Shown here: positions 44,209 through 55,615 of the stretch, piece by piece
How the letters are laid out: every line of letters starts with the position of its first letter
How positions within the stretch are numbered: the stretch's first letter is position 1
Source of the DNA: Litoditis marina
Lineage: Eukaryota > Nematoda > Chromadorea > Rhabditida > Rhabditidae
Direction: 5' to 3'
NCBI GenBank assembly: GCA_964036275.1
Contig: OZ038434.1
Span: 30,024,425-30,088,424, forward strand
Length of the DNA: 64,000 nucleotides
The notes under the pieces: model-generated
What the model was told of the DNA's origin: nothing
The model's input: the letters and a program-made list of their open reading frames with translations, nothing else
The model's database searches: none
Program-made: the position numbers and the translations under genes

Positions 44209-44859
44209 TCAGCAAACACATTGATAATAGTCTCCCATCTTCACGCATTTTTCTTCTCCGGTACCCTGCAACACGACAATTTCTTTTTTCACATTCTCTA
44301 TTCTGAAAAAAACAATGCTCTGAGAAAAATGCGATGCTCCAGTACGTTGCAAGAACGTCTCCCCTACAATAATCTACTTTTTTTTCTACAAGCAACTCTA
44401 CATTATGTACATGCACTTCCACATAAATGTTTCTGAATGAGAATACTAATAACGAAATCGCTAAGTTTTTCATGAACCGGTTTTCGCCGATCTGATGTGG
44501 AACCAGTTGGTTCGATGAAAAAAAAACTGACAGAGTTGCTACTGTAACCGACACGGAACAAAACAAATGTTACGTTGTCGACCAACCTTAGCATTAGTTA
44601 CTTGAAGCGGTGCGGTCCCAACTTTGTTAGTTCAAATTCGGTTTCGCCCGAAACAAACTTTGGTTTTGGTTCCGAAAGAAAAACTGACCGTTTTCTTGCA
44701 CACACTGTGACAAAATGCCAAACAGGCGTCGTGAAGGCTACCGTTTTCACGACGAATTCCGTGGCCATCGAATTCTGAATTCAAGTTCCGATTGGGCGCC
44801 GCTACATCGACCAGTTCCATAGACGCAATCAGAATCACAAACATAATCATCAACTTCAT
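44209..44859 (-). CDS. CS-alpha-beta (defensin-like) secreted peptide 1
   Basis: Exon 1 44859-44689, exon 2 44265-44209; phase 0 junction (donor GTCAGT, acceptor TTGCAG); 75 residues. Signal peptide MKLMIMFVILIASMELVDVA, then a pro-like segment, then DACLAFCHSVCKKT from exon 1 and GTGEEKCVKMGDYYQCVC from exon 2. Six cysteines: C-x3-C-x3-C-x9-C-x8-C-x-C. The last five spacings fit the CS-alpha-beta motif (C-x3-C ... C ... C-x-C); the first cysteine sits unusually close to the second. This fold is used by antimicrobial defensins and by animal channel-acting peptides; which applies here is not known. The ATG follows an acceptor (TTTCAG|AAC) by three bases, pointing to trans-splicing. It is divergent from the gene at 46.4 kb, and the conserved block lies upstream at 45265. 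Confidence 0.75.
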
Positions 44860-44869
44860 GTTCTGAAAT

Positions 44870-46395
44870 AGAAAACGGTGAACTATGTATAATACCAGAT
44901 GTGCAACCGGTTTTTGGTAACCTTTTCCAGGATATCTGGGTAGGTTATCGATTGGTTAGCGCAAATGAGAGCCGCATAAATCTCACAGACTGATTTAGGT
45001 ATGCTGGAATATCAATTACAGTTTTATCCCGATCTGGTCTTTGCGCTTTGCGTACTCTTTGATGACACTTTTATCACGCCGAATATCAAAATAGAGAAAA
45101 GCGTATGTTTGAAGACTTTTTGTACCTACAACCAAACTCTCCCGGTCTGGTTTGGGTAAGGTAGAAGAACTTCTCGCGACTAAGGCATGACATAGAAAGA
45201 TGTACTAATAATATCAAAGGGTGTTAGTGTACATGGCTAAGCTCGACGCCAAACCGAGATCTCTCATTTGTATTCCGTACCGGAAGCGAAATTTCATCCA
45301 CTGAAAACGATAAGATGCTGTTGATATTCAGCAACTGTCTCGACAACTGTATGAATTCTATTTCGGAAAACTATCTGATGAAATCGAAGAAAAATGACTA
45401 TTCAAATGAAAATTGACAATTGGGCAGTAGACAACAAAGTGGACTAGAGGGCATTTTAATTGATTTCACGTGCCCAATTGTTCTGGTTTGTGTATAGATA
45501 TTGTTTTAAAGGAGGCAGATTTTGTTTCGAAGGAGAACTGGAAAGCTAGTTTAGGTACCCCGGGGTACCTAAACTTAACGTTGCGCGCGCCAAAACAGAC
45601 TAAAACATATAAACAGTATGCAAACTAGGTTTGTTAGTTTGAGTTGAAAAAGGTTTTTTTCCTTTCTGTCCCCCTTTAAATTTATATTTTTCTGTCAGCA
45701 ACTCGACAGTATTTCATTCCGATAACCAAGTGAAGACAAAATTCATTGGAGCCAGCGAAGAATAATAAAGAACTCCATTATTGACGGCAACGGACAGTCG
45801 TACCAATGTACAACTGACAGTCGGACAATGGAACAAATGAGATTTTAGGATATGGACTGGTATCCGCATGTTTTTCTTGAACTCCATATATTTCTTCTAT
45901 CCAAGTGATCAGTCTATTTTTCTTCCCACAGCAGTCGAAATCACATGTTGTTCTGTCTCAGTCAATAAAATGTTGAATCTAGTCTCGGAATACAAATGAG
46001 ACCACCATGATAGAAGCCAAACGAAGCAGATGACAGTGAAGTTTCCACGTTTTCAAGACAGTCGGCTTCTGTCTCAAACAGTATTGCCCCTTTTCCCTGA
46101 CTTGCTCGAGCGAATGAGGTTGCGAATGTTGAACTTTTCCTCCTGTTCCCAAACTTTTATAGACATCTGACAACAACTCAAAACACGTCTAACTGCCACC
46201 AATTGTAGATCGTGAGTGCTGACGTAGTTCTCAGTAGAGATCAATACGTGAGCAATAGTTGGTTGCTGTAACAATTCCACACCCATTCTTGCCAAAAAAA
46301 CCTCAACGGTGGGTTCAACCATAACCCGCGGTGTTTGTAGTTTGATCTCGTTGCAGAACGGACATGGTTCGATCAATCCTTATACCTTTCTTTTT
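44870..46395. promoter_or_regulatory. Shared intergenic region of two divergent peptide genes
   Basis: Carries two copies of the conserved upstream block, 45240-45400 (+) and 45965-46030 (-), arranged inversely so each is antisense to its nearer gene. A perfect palindrome (core GGTACCCCGGGGTACC) lies at 45550-45577. A decayed version of 45130-46160 recurs at 63095-63925. Poly-T and AT-rich otherwise. Confidence 0.5.
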
Positions 46396-46404
46396 CTTCA
46401 GAAA

Positions 46405-47421
46405 ATGAAGCTGTTCGTCGTGGTCATTTTGGTTGCGTCTATTGGAGTACTGGATGCAGCGCCTGTCGATGTATATGACTACTACAAGGGTCGTGAGTGT
46501 CCCCGCCCGAAAGAAGCATATTTTCACGAATACACGCAAAGATGTAACGACTACTGCATGAGACACGTCAGTTTCGCTACCACTAGTTCTTTACTGAAGA
46601 GTAACCTCGTAAAATAAATAAAACCTCGAACTCAATACACGTTCCACTCGCATTGGAACCACTCGTGGATCGTCAGTGCGGACGTAGTTAACCGTCGTCG
46701 CCAACAGAACGGCGAAAGGGTACTGTTAATCTACCTTTCGCTGCGTACGAGCATGTACATGACTTCAATCCGAATGCTCAGCGTAGCGCACATAGGGCAG
46801 TGGTTAGCGTGCAGTTACCAATCCGCAAAGATGTAAGAAAGGACCTCGTTAGCGTGAAGTGTCTTTCCGAAACCAGTCACACAAACGTCTGACTACATAT
46901 TGTGGAGGTCTCGGTGGGAATAATTTGAACTATACACCACAGTAAATGGAAAAGTCACTTAAAGGTAGCGTTCTAATGAGGTATCGTGCACACAGTATAT
47001 TATATTCCGTAATTGGGCACATTTGAAGGGGGGATGTATTGAATGCCGAATTTAGCTAACGGCGTTAGCCGAAAAGGCACGAGAGTCAGAGAAGTGCGCG
47101 CAATCAATATTCATTCTCTCCAAATCATCCTCTGCGTCTATGACAGTAAGCAAAAAATTAGTGAACATTTGAAAAAGAACTTTGAATCGGACATTCCAGT
47201 AAGAAAATGATATATATCGAACTGTCTCAGTTCGATCTTTTATTCGAAAATTCATTGCAGCCCCCTTTAAGTAACGGAATCAAACCTCTTCTACAACATT
47301 GTACTTTAGAAAAAGAATTTAGTACAAATGTTCAATGTTGCAGGGCCGAATAGGCGGCGACTGCAAAGTGAACCGCTTGTCTAATGACTTGATGCAGATT
47401 GCTTGCGGATGTGTTGTATGA
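46405..47421 (+). CDS. CS-alpha-beta (defensin-like) secreted peptide 2
   Basis: Exon 1 46405-46566, exon 2 47344-47421; phase 0; 79 residues. Signal peptide MKLFVVVILVASIGVLDAAP. The mature part includes GRECPRPKEAYFHEYTQRC and NDYCMRH from exon 1, then GRIGGDCKVNRL and the end QIACGCVV from exon 2. Six cysteines with spacing C-x14-C-x3-C-x9-C-x13-C-x-C and a Gly two residues before C4. That is the full invertebrate-defensin CS-alpha-beta signature, the best in the cluster. The acceptor precedes the ATG by three bases (TTCAG|AAA-ATG). Donor GTCAGT; acceptor TGTTGCAG. AATAAA overlaps the stop codon (47421-47426), so the 3' UTR is tiny. The 777-base intron holds a degenerate tRNA-like MITE. 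Likely role: secreted immune effector; inferred from the motif only. Confidence 0.82.
46687..46840 (+). mobile_element. tRNA-like MITE (family T), degenerate copy in peptide intron
   Basis: GTCGTCGCCAACAGAACGGC head and AGGGCAGTGGTTAGCGTGCA A-box-like sequence are recognisable; the tail is lost. Confidence 0.55.
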
Positions 47422-47429
47422 ATAAACTG

Positions 47430-48650
47430 TTTTCGTGCGTCAATCTCACACCAATCAATTCTCGTCGTATCATTGCGATTTTGTGGAATTCGAAGCATGA
47501 TCGATATTGTTTCCCAAAAACTACCGCCTGGGAAAACAAAACACATTCGAGATCACTGACACTACGAATCTTTAGAAAACTGACAAATTGATCTTGCAGA
47601 CGGAAAAACATTAAATTTTGCATGGTTTTAAATGAATGATGAAGCAGATGGAGCGTTCTATTTCTGATTGATGACATTTTTCTTTGACGAAGGACGAGTA
47701 TGTGGTCCAATCGCAACGGTTCAGTCCTTTAAATATGCAATACATTTTCCAATTGTAGTTTGAAGGGATGTTTGTATGAAAACTTTTATGAAGAGAGTGT
47801 GGAACTGAAAATCGAAATTCTTTGTCAACTTTGAAAGACAAGCGAGAAAGGCATTTCAACGTTTCTAATTGCTTCTCATCGAAAAGTCGAACCTGTCCCC
47901 AATGAAATCTTCAACTAAGAGAATCACATCTCATTTCCAGTTGAGATTACTAGTCATGTCATAGGCATGGGTTAGGATGAACGGCTCGTTATTTCATAGA
48001 ATAGAATAGAATAGAATAGAATAATTTATTGAAATCGTAAATGAGTTCAAAAGTGTGAATACGAAATAATTGTAAACTGATTCGAAAGATCGAACCATGG
48101 CGTGGTCCCCATTGCATGGTGGATCACATGGAATGACGTTTCGAACCAAATCTCGTTCACTTCTCTCGAGGTTCTATCGTTTTCTGTGCTACAACATTGG
48201 AAAACTGCAACGGGAACATACGCTGGTGTTCTCATGACGGAGGTTGGGTGAACTTCTGATGAAAATAGAAAAACAGCCTCCTTCATCCGTGTTTTGAAAC
48301 ATTGATTCTGCTGACTATCTATCCCATTTGCGCTCATATCGTCAGACTCTGGGGATTCGGCAATTCAAGCTTGTAAAAAAACATCGGCAAAACAAAATTC
48401 AAAGTATTCTAGTCTTCTCTTCAAAGTCAGAGGAGAACATTTCTCCAGTTCTCGTTCAAGAACGTGAAAAATGGTGAATTTTGTGGAGCAGGGAAATGGG
48501 AAAATTCATTTGTGTTTCAATCTTTCACCATTTATCCGCGTTTGTACCATTCCTTGTTTATCATTCGCTCGCATGAAAACGAACAAATCAATCAATACGT
48601 TCAACTTGGTATGAAGCGAATCATAAAGCGAGTGTGCATAAAATTAGTTC
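47430..48650. other. Intergenic; left end of the palindromic duplication
   Basis: Contains a family B MITE half (47687-47790), an ATAGA(ATAGA)n run (47995-48025) and the outer part of the left palindrome arm from ~48030. Open frames at 48047-48337 are matched in the other arm (59603-59884) but look like a diverged family E MITE rather than a gene. Confidence 0.45.
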
Positions 48651-48656
48651 ATTGGC

Positions 48657-49458
48657 TCAATGACAGTTACATGTAAACTTGTTTCCCATCTGCGTGTAGC
48701 CTCCCGTATGTTGACCCTGTAAAGTCACAGATGTACACTTTTTCACAATTTGGTCACTCGAAATATAGTGGTCGCCAACGGAAAGGCGGGAGGGTACTGT
48801 ATATCTCACTTTCCGCTGTGTACACACACATGTCTTCGATTCCCAAACATGCACGTTATGTACTCTCAATAGCGCAGTGGTTGACGCGCTGATACGAATC
48901 TTTTGCTCGCAGGTTCGATTCCGGCGAGAGACAGAAATTCATAAATTTGGCACCCACTATAGTATCACAACTTTCTAGAAAATGTGTGGGTCAGACGAAG
49001 TGTGCTGGCTCTAGTTTTCAGCTGGCCAGTGGCACTTGGCGCCAAAGTGTTTGACAATAGAAGAAGTCAAATTACAAATATTTGTCTCTGGCCGGAATCG
49101 AACTGTGAGCAAATGACTTGTAGAAGGCGCTAATAGTTGCGCTATAAGAGAACATAACCAACCAGCCTCAAAATCGTGCAGATATTTCCGTACACAGCGG
49201 AAATTGAGATATACAGTACCCTCTCGCCTTTTCGTCGTCGACGACTATGTCTTTCAAATGATTTCATTTATGTTTTTTCGAAATTACGATAACGGAACTG
49301 ACCCTGGCTCCGCAAACGCTGTGACAGTAGTCCATGTATCTGTCTGGAGAATAGCGGTTTCTGTACCCAGTGGAAGCCGGCATCCTCCGGTGGTGCACCG
49401 TTGCATCGACCGGTCCAATCGAAGCAACCAGAAGCACCAACACAATCAACAACTTCAT
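48657..49458 (-). CDS. CS-alpha-beta-like secreted peptide 3 (four-cysteine form)
   Basis: Exon 1 49458-49303, exon 2 48716-48657; phase 0 (donor GTCAGT, acceptor TTTACAG); 71 residues. Signal peptide MKLLIVLVLLVASIGPVDA. The mature part ends exon 1 with RYMDYCHSVCGAR and continues GQHTGGYTQMGNKFTCNCH. Only C2, C3, C5 and C6 of the motif are present (C-x3-C ... C-x-C); C1 and C4, which pair with each other in the canonical fold, are both missing. The ATG follows an acceptor by three bases. A tRNA-like MITE starts 13 bases upstream of that acceptor (49476), and two more lie in the intron. Paired with the gene at 58.8 kb by the palindrome. Confidence 0.72.
48764..48961 (+). mobile_element. tRNA-like MITE (family T), type copy
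   Basis: 198 bp from TATAGTGGTCGCCAACGGAA to TTTGGCACCCACTATA. The ends are inverted repeats (TATAGTGGTCGCCAA versus TATAGTGGGTGCCAA on the other strand), with terminal TA. The interior has AATAGCGCAGTGGTTGACGC (A-box-like) and, 31 bases later, CAGGTTCGATTCCGGCGAG (B-box-like), the layout of an internal Pol III promoter. No ORF. Confidence 0.88.
49058..49248 (-). mobile_element. tRNA-like MITE (family T), diverged copy
   Basis: Reverse copy in the peptide 3 intron, ending TCGTCGACGACTAT. The partner in the other arm is 59000-59190. Confidence 0.75.
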
Positions 49459-49475
49459 GTTCTGAAAGTAATCAA

Positions 49476-49672
49476 TACAGTGAGTGCCAATTCAATCAAT
49501 TTCTGTCTCTCGTTAGAATCGAATCTGCGAGCGAAAGATTTGCAGCAGACCGCTAACCACTGCTCTATTAGAGCACAAGACGAGCACACTTCGGCATCGA
49601 AGACTTGTGTCCGTATACAGTAGAAAGTGAGATATACAGTACCCTATAGCCTTTTCGTTGGCGACTACTATA
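49476..49672 (-). mobile_element. tRNA-like MITE at the peptide 3 promoter
   Basis: TACAGTGAGTGCCAATTCAA to TTCGTTGGCGACTACTATA. It lies 13 bases upstream of the trans-splice-type acceptor of the gene at 49458, so the gene's promoter must be inside or beyond the element. The partner is 58565-58761. Confidence 0.85.
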
Positions 49673-49734
49673 AAATGGCAGTTGATTTTGCAATGTTTTC
49701 GCCAGTTGGCGTCAGATCTCTGCTATCAGCGAAC

Positions 49735-51030
49735 TACAAAAGCGAGAGAGCATGGCGGTCAATGAGGCCACAGACATCTGCGTCTCTGACCTGCACACTT
49801 GCTCTGCAGTTATGTCATGAACGTGGCTCGCCGATTGGCAGACAACTGTTTCGGAGTTGCCACTGAGAGTATGGGATTATGCCAGAAAAAAATCCAAGAG
49901 AGGTTTTAGCGAGTTGAAGCTTTCGAGAAATTGGAATCACTGATAACGGTTCAATGTAGTTCAAGTTTGATAGGCCATGTGCGATTATGGGCCCGTGGTT
50001 TCTCAGTCGAATTTGTCTAGTCAGGTCTTCATACTTTTATCAGACTTCTATGAAATGCTCCCACATAGACAACTATCAGCAAACAGTGTAGTCGTTCGAG
50101 TGACTACCCAAATGTCAAATCTCATAGAGACGTATGTATTATCAACCACACTCGCTCGACTCGGTTGCGGAAGAGTGGGAGAGCTGCGAATGAAACCAAG
50201 AAGATGTAATGAAAATGTAGGAAAGTGGCTGTTCATTGCTTGGTTCGGCTTTTATGCGAGTCTTCTCATTTCTATTCCGTGAAGGAAAGGAACATTCCAT
50301 CCACTGAGAAACCGTTGAAACCTTTTTGATATTCAGGAGTCGATTTGATAACAGAAAGAATTATGTTTCACCAATACTTCAAAAGAATAAAATCGTCATG
50401 TACATGTGGACTGGTTGTATACTCACGGAGTTTAACACAATACATTCAGTTTCTGTGAAGTTGCAGGCCACCGAGCGATCGCCGCAACGCGTCCAATGGA
50501 GCGCGACTTCAATGCGCCGCAAAATTATAATTTACATGATTTTGATCGACGATCGTTCTTCTATATAATTTTTTTCTCTCTCAAACAAGAATATTTTTAC
50601 GCTTTCATATAAACCATAATAGTTGTATAAGATACATAGCTTTTGATTATTATAGAGGTTTCCTCATGTAGCGAACCAGCACCAGCTCTTAGCACGCAAA
50701 ACACGTCAGCGATGGGCGCTTTCCCGCCGAAATTCGCGTTAGAAAATTTCGAAACTCAACCCATTGCAAAAATTTAGCCGAGTTTAAAAATTTACAATGT
50801 CTTTTGGAGGAAATTTGGGGTTACCAAGTGGTTAATAAAAGGGTTAACCAAGTGACCCAGTCAAGGTTAGCTACCAGGGTTAACGGAATACCGGATTAAA
50901 TAAAGAATTCACCCACTCTCTCTCTTTCAGCTTCTCTCGTCATCTCGTTCTCTCTCTTCCAATCATGGTTCTCATCGAAACCAGGTCTCAGCTACTTGGG
51001 TACATTCTGCCATGACTCATAACTACTATG
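49735..51030. promoter_or_regulatory. Upstream region of peptide 3
   Basis: Contains a hairpin repeat (49735-49800) and the conserved block at 50230-50400 (GCTTGGTTCGGCTTTTATGC, CATTTCTATTCCGTGAAGGA then ACATTCCATCCACTGAG) in antisense orientation. 50240-50570 is nearly identical to the other arm. No other gene is supported. Confidence 0.45.
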
Positions 51031-51034
51031 ACTA

Positions 51035-52580
51035 TTGAACACGCAACTAGTCTCAGCCCCCGAGTTTTGTTCATGTTTTATTTGGTATTCTCTAGGGTTG
51101 TTAAGAAATAAAACTAGAAAAATTCGAAAAATAATCGGAATTTCTAACTCGAAAGAATCGACGATTTCAGAACTCGATGAAGATCCTCGTGAAATTCCAT
51201 CAATTCATTCTCTGCTACATTGAGAGTTCCCGAGTAGCTCATTAGCATGAGGTAACTCATGCTAACTCTTTTTTGAGAGGTGGGGTGAAATCCCTTTAAA
51301 TTGATATAAGCCTTTTCCCAAGTGGATGCATTGAAACAAAACATAATTATATTCAACAACACAGATCAAGCAATAATCGGCGAGTTTCATGAAGAACGAC
51401 ACTATAAATTATCATTATGAACGATTTCACTGAATATTGAACGGTTTACATGCGGGATGAAAGTTGATCGATATTTTCTACGGAATGAAATTCGTGTTCG
51501 GTCTGTGCAACGTTGACCGACTGATAGTGTTAGGAAACAAGGTAATCTGGTTTACACCTAACAACTTTTTTCATAAGATAGTTGTTCAAGTCTAAACGTT
51601 TTTCTGTTGTATATGTTATGAGTAAGTCCGATTTAGACATTGTCTATTCATTCTATAAGACACCAGACGAAAACATGAATTCGCAACGACAGGCCTCCAA
51701 CTCAGCTCATCTTTGCTGACGTTTTGGAAGCGAAAAGTTTTTCTCCCACAAGGCAAGGAAACGTGTACTATTTCGCCGAGTTGTCATGTGAGTAGTGGAT
51801 AGGTTCAATACTATTCTCCTGCCACATTCCACCTTGTTTCAGAGGTACACAACCTGCTCTGCAATGTTTTGATTGCTATGAATCATTGTATGTTTCACTA
51901 TTATTAATCGAAATATCGAAATCGAAAATCTGTGAACAGCAAAAGTCGAGAATCGAGAAAGTCGGTTTTTCTTGAACTTACGCTAAATTGTAATCGAATC
52001 GAAATCTCTGGAAGCCTTGTTAACCTTGAGCTTTTTGGCTTATGGTCCTTCAACGTATGCTTCCTTTTTTGGTCCTGATTTACAATTTTATCAACTGTGA
52101 GTTTTATCAAAAATGTTGCAAAAGTAAATGTTCTTATTATGAAGGAGAAGTTTATGTATATAAGGTCATGTAAAGATAATGAAACATAACACAAGTATGA
52201 AAAAAGTTGTTTATATCATAAAGAACATATATGTGAAAAAATACAAAAAGGCGTTAATACTGTAGCCATCTCTCTCCGACTATGATGTATCCTTCTTGTC
52301 TTTGACCTGGATCTTCTGGCGGCTCCTCCCCTTGGCGGCGATTGGTTAAACTATCTGATTTACCTGCTCAGAAAATAAAGAGATACAATAAGTTATGATT
52401 AGTAAACTGAATCATGACGGGCTCGAGAGTCAGAACTTGAGTAAAGATTATACGGAAAAGCTGCTCAAGAGAAACTGATATATACTAATTTCAGTTCAAA
52501 CTAACGAATCCACTTTGCATACGGTCCAGGTATTTCAGTCGGTTCTGGCGTACGCAACATTATGCTCAGGTACCCCGGGA
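51035..52580. repeat. Direct segmental duplicate, copy 1
   Basis: Matches 61096-62975 in the same orientation at an offset of ~10.39 kb. Copy 1 lacks ~330 bases near 51175 (GAACTCGA joins directly to TGAAGATCCTCG). A third, inverted partial copy is 56400-57190. It ends at the AGGTACCCCGGG junction (52569). An exon-like stretch at 52258-52367 has stops here but is open at 62641-62756. Confidence 0.85.
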
Positions 52581-52743
52581 AACCTAGACTAATAATAATA
52601 ATAGGTTTATTCCACAAAAATCACACATGTTATCTCATAAGTATCCACGGGAATAACCTTAGAACCCCAAAGGGACGGGGTTATAACCCTCCCGTCTTCT
52701 GATATGGGGAGCGGGTGCGGAGTTCAGGTGATTCTCGCGTACT

Positions 52744-55613
52744 TTACTGTAACGAAAAAGGTATATTAGGATATAAAACCGAAACATCAATACAATCTAA
52801 ATACGCCCTAAATTGATCTACATTTTGAAAAGCAGCAATGTCTTTACTTATGGTGTTCCATTTACGAACTACTCTAGAAAAATATCCATTAGTATCACTG
52901 AGAATTTTCCTATCCCGGATGATCAATCGGAGTCTATCCCTTGGTAAACTACTGAAAGAGAGTGGATTTTCTGATAAATGGGATAGACCCGATTGAAGCT
53001 TAAACGTCTGCAATAAATCATATTTTAATCTCCGGTAAAAAAAATGGCTTCTGTTCGACTTGTAGCAATCGATCGCTGTAGCTGGTATAGGAAATACCAC
53101 ATTTTTGAAATGCTCTAGCTGTGAAACGTTTGAATGGTGACTCTAACACAACTGACAGATGACTATTGATAGGTGGGTTAAAAATCTCAGAACAATACAG
53201 GAGAATTGGTGCAACATATATATTGAACAATTGTATATACTACTCTGGCGTCTTGAATGAGAAATTTCTGAGAATCTTATTAGAGATGGCTGATGCTTTG
53301 CTAACTTGACCGTTCACGTGGGATTCAAATGTTAGTTTATCGTCTACCATGACTCCTAGGTCACGAATGACTGTTTTTCCAGCAATTGCAACACCACCAA
53401 TGGTATAATGTGCCTTGAGGTTGTTATTTCCGAGATATAAAACGTTTATCTTATTAGGTGCAAGTGGTAGTCGCCATTTTTCTGACCATGCTTCAACAAT
53501 ATCTACCGCGTTTTGCAAAGAACTGATGCAGGAGCTGTAGATTTTTAGATCATCGGCAAAACATGAGCAGTGAACATCTTGGGGCATTGAATATAGTAAA
53601 TCGTTTATGTATATCAAAAATAGGAGAGGTCCAGTTACAGTGCCTTGTAGTACGCCAGAAGAGACTTTGAACTGATTTTGTGAAAAGCAGTTGTTAGTCT
53701 TTACTTGTGACACTCTCTCAGTCAAAAATTCTCTGAACCAGTTGACCAAATTGGTATCGAAACCGAAGTTTTGCAGTTTGAATACAAGTTTCTCATGAGA
53801 TACTTTATCAAAAGCCTTTTGGAAATCAAAATATATAACGTCAACTGACTTTTTATCCTTTATGCTACGTTTCCAATTGGTGAGAGAGGATAGTAAAGAT
53901 AGGCTGCAAGATCGATTCTCTAAAAAGCCGTATTGGTTTTTTGAGAATCTATTTTTGAAACATTTTCGAACTTTAAATGCAATCATTTTTTCCATAACTC
54001 TACATACTGCCGAAGTTATTGAGATAGGTCTATAGTTGTTAGGATCAGTTCTGGAGCCCTTTTTGTACACTGGAACTACATATGCTAATTTCCACTGCGT
54101 TGGCAATATGGAAGAACTATATGATTCAGTAAAAATGAGTGAAAGAGGAAGAGCCAGAGATACCGCACACTTTTTCAAAATCAGCTGATTGAGAAAATCC
54201 GCAGACTCAGTAGTTTTTGACGGCTGTTTCAAGAGGTACTTATAGACAAGAAAGGGCGCAAATGACATTGGACAGTCTACTTTACTCTGTGCAGGAACAC
54301 TATCACGTGCACACAAAGTATTATCAGGTTCATAAACAGAAGAAAACTGAGCAGCGAACAAATCAGCTTTTTGCTTTTCAGAGAAGGCTAGCGAATTGTT
54401 AGATATAAGAGGTGGTATAATTTGACGGTTTTTCATTCTACGATTAATGTATCTGAAGAAAGAAGCTGACTTTTTGCCGCCAAGAATGTTGTTTTCAAGT
54501 TTAAGCCTATGTGTGACTAGTTTGGCTCGTATTAATCTAGAAGTATCTCTATATACATTCTTGTGATAGTCTGAGCAGTGCCAATAGCGATACGCCAATC
54601 TCTTTTTCTTCAGAAGTGACGTAATTTCATGAGGAAGATTTTGCTGTTTATGGGGCTTCATGACTGGTGTATGATCACGTATGATTTCTTTTGTAAGTCT
54701 ACAGAAGTGATCGTATTTGCTTTGCAGAGACGAAAAGAATGAAAATTGTCTTTCCCAATTTATGCTTGCTAGTTTTCTATTAACAATCTCGAAATCGGTG
54801 TTTTTGAAATCAAGACGCTTGGTGACAGTTTTGTTTTCTTTCGTCATCGCGCTATAGCCTAGATGTAGCGAAAATGTCACAGAAATATGATCACTATTGA
54901 TTAAAGGAGGAGAGGGCTGGAAATTCTGCATCAGGTCATGTCTTTGAGTTAACACTAAATCTAAAATATTGTGTGTCCCACCAGGAGATACGTGTGTTGG
55001 AAAGGAAACTAGCTGATTGAGAGAGTTACGAAGACAAAATTCATGAAATGTTTTCTGAGCTCTGTCCTTGGGAGTAGAATTGAAGATCCAATTTATTTTT
55101 GGACAATTTATATCCCCAAAAATGATATTATTTTCGGTTGGCAAGAAATATGTCTCAAGATGTTCACATAGATGTTTGGTTTGCAGAAAATTAGTGTCAG
55201 GCGGTCGGTATACTAGGAAGCAACGGAATTTTTCAGAATTATCAAATATGTCAAAACACAGTACGTCGCAATGGTGGTTGTCATAATGCATTTCCATTCT
55301 GAGAGATACTTCAATTATTTTTAACCGTGGATTGTAAAGAAGTAAAACACCACCACCTGTGAGTTTGTTTTCATCAATTTTTCGATCAAAACGCAAGTAA
55401 TTGTACCTATCATTGTCAAGTATATGTGAGGTGCACGAATCATTCAAGAAAGTTTCTGTCAGAAGTATCAAATCGATTTTGAGTGCAGAACAGTGTTCAA
55501 AAACAAGTTTAGCCCGAGAAAGAGACGCAATAGATCTCACATTGGAAAGTAAACAATTGAAAGAGTTGTTAGAAGATAGATGAGAAGAGTTTTGGGAAAG
55601 CTCCCCGGCTAAA
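52744..55613 (-). pseudogene. LINE ORF2: endonuclease and reverse transcriptase
   Basis: The N-terminal AP endonuclease-like domain shows SNVRSIASLSRAKLVFEHC, LILLTETFLND, GGGVLLLYNPRL, VYRPPDTNF and the INSDH region. The RT core shows NNYRPISITSAVCRVMEKMI, IYFDFQKAFDKVSHEKL, LQGTVTGPLLFLIYINDLL and the catalytic SCFADDLKI. An in-frame TAG follows KTPE at 53240; the frame then stays open in the same register until an 8-base A-run (53036-53043), after which the C-terminal WNTISKDI region is in another frame. Both lesions lie after the catalytic core. There is no ATG before the endonuclease: the frame is continuous with ORF1 across a single TAG. RNase H was not seen. Confidence 0.88.
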
Positions 55614-55615
55614 AC

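Larger units (their letters stand above)
48030..51360 (+). repeat. Left arm of a large inverted duplication
   Basis: Matches 56550-60000 in reverse orientation. Paired points: 49458 with 58779 and 50326-50568 with 57911-57669, each pair summing to 108237, so there is no net indel across that stretch. A 243-base segment translates identically in both arms. The arm includes the peptide gene, tRNA-like MITEs and the conserved block. The spacer is ~5.2 kb and includes the LINE. Confidence 0.9.

Noticed and set aside
48840..48930. A true tRNA gene
   Set aside because: A and B boxes are tRNA-like but the arms do not pair into a cloverleaf, and the sequence recurs as part of a ~197-bp TIR element.
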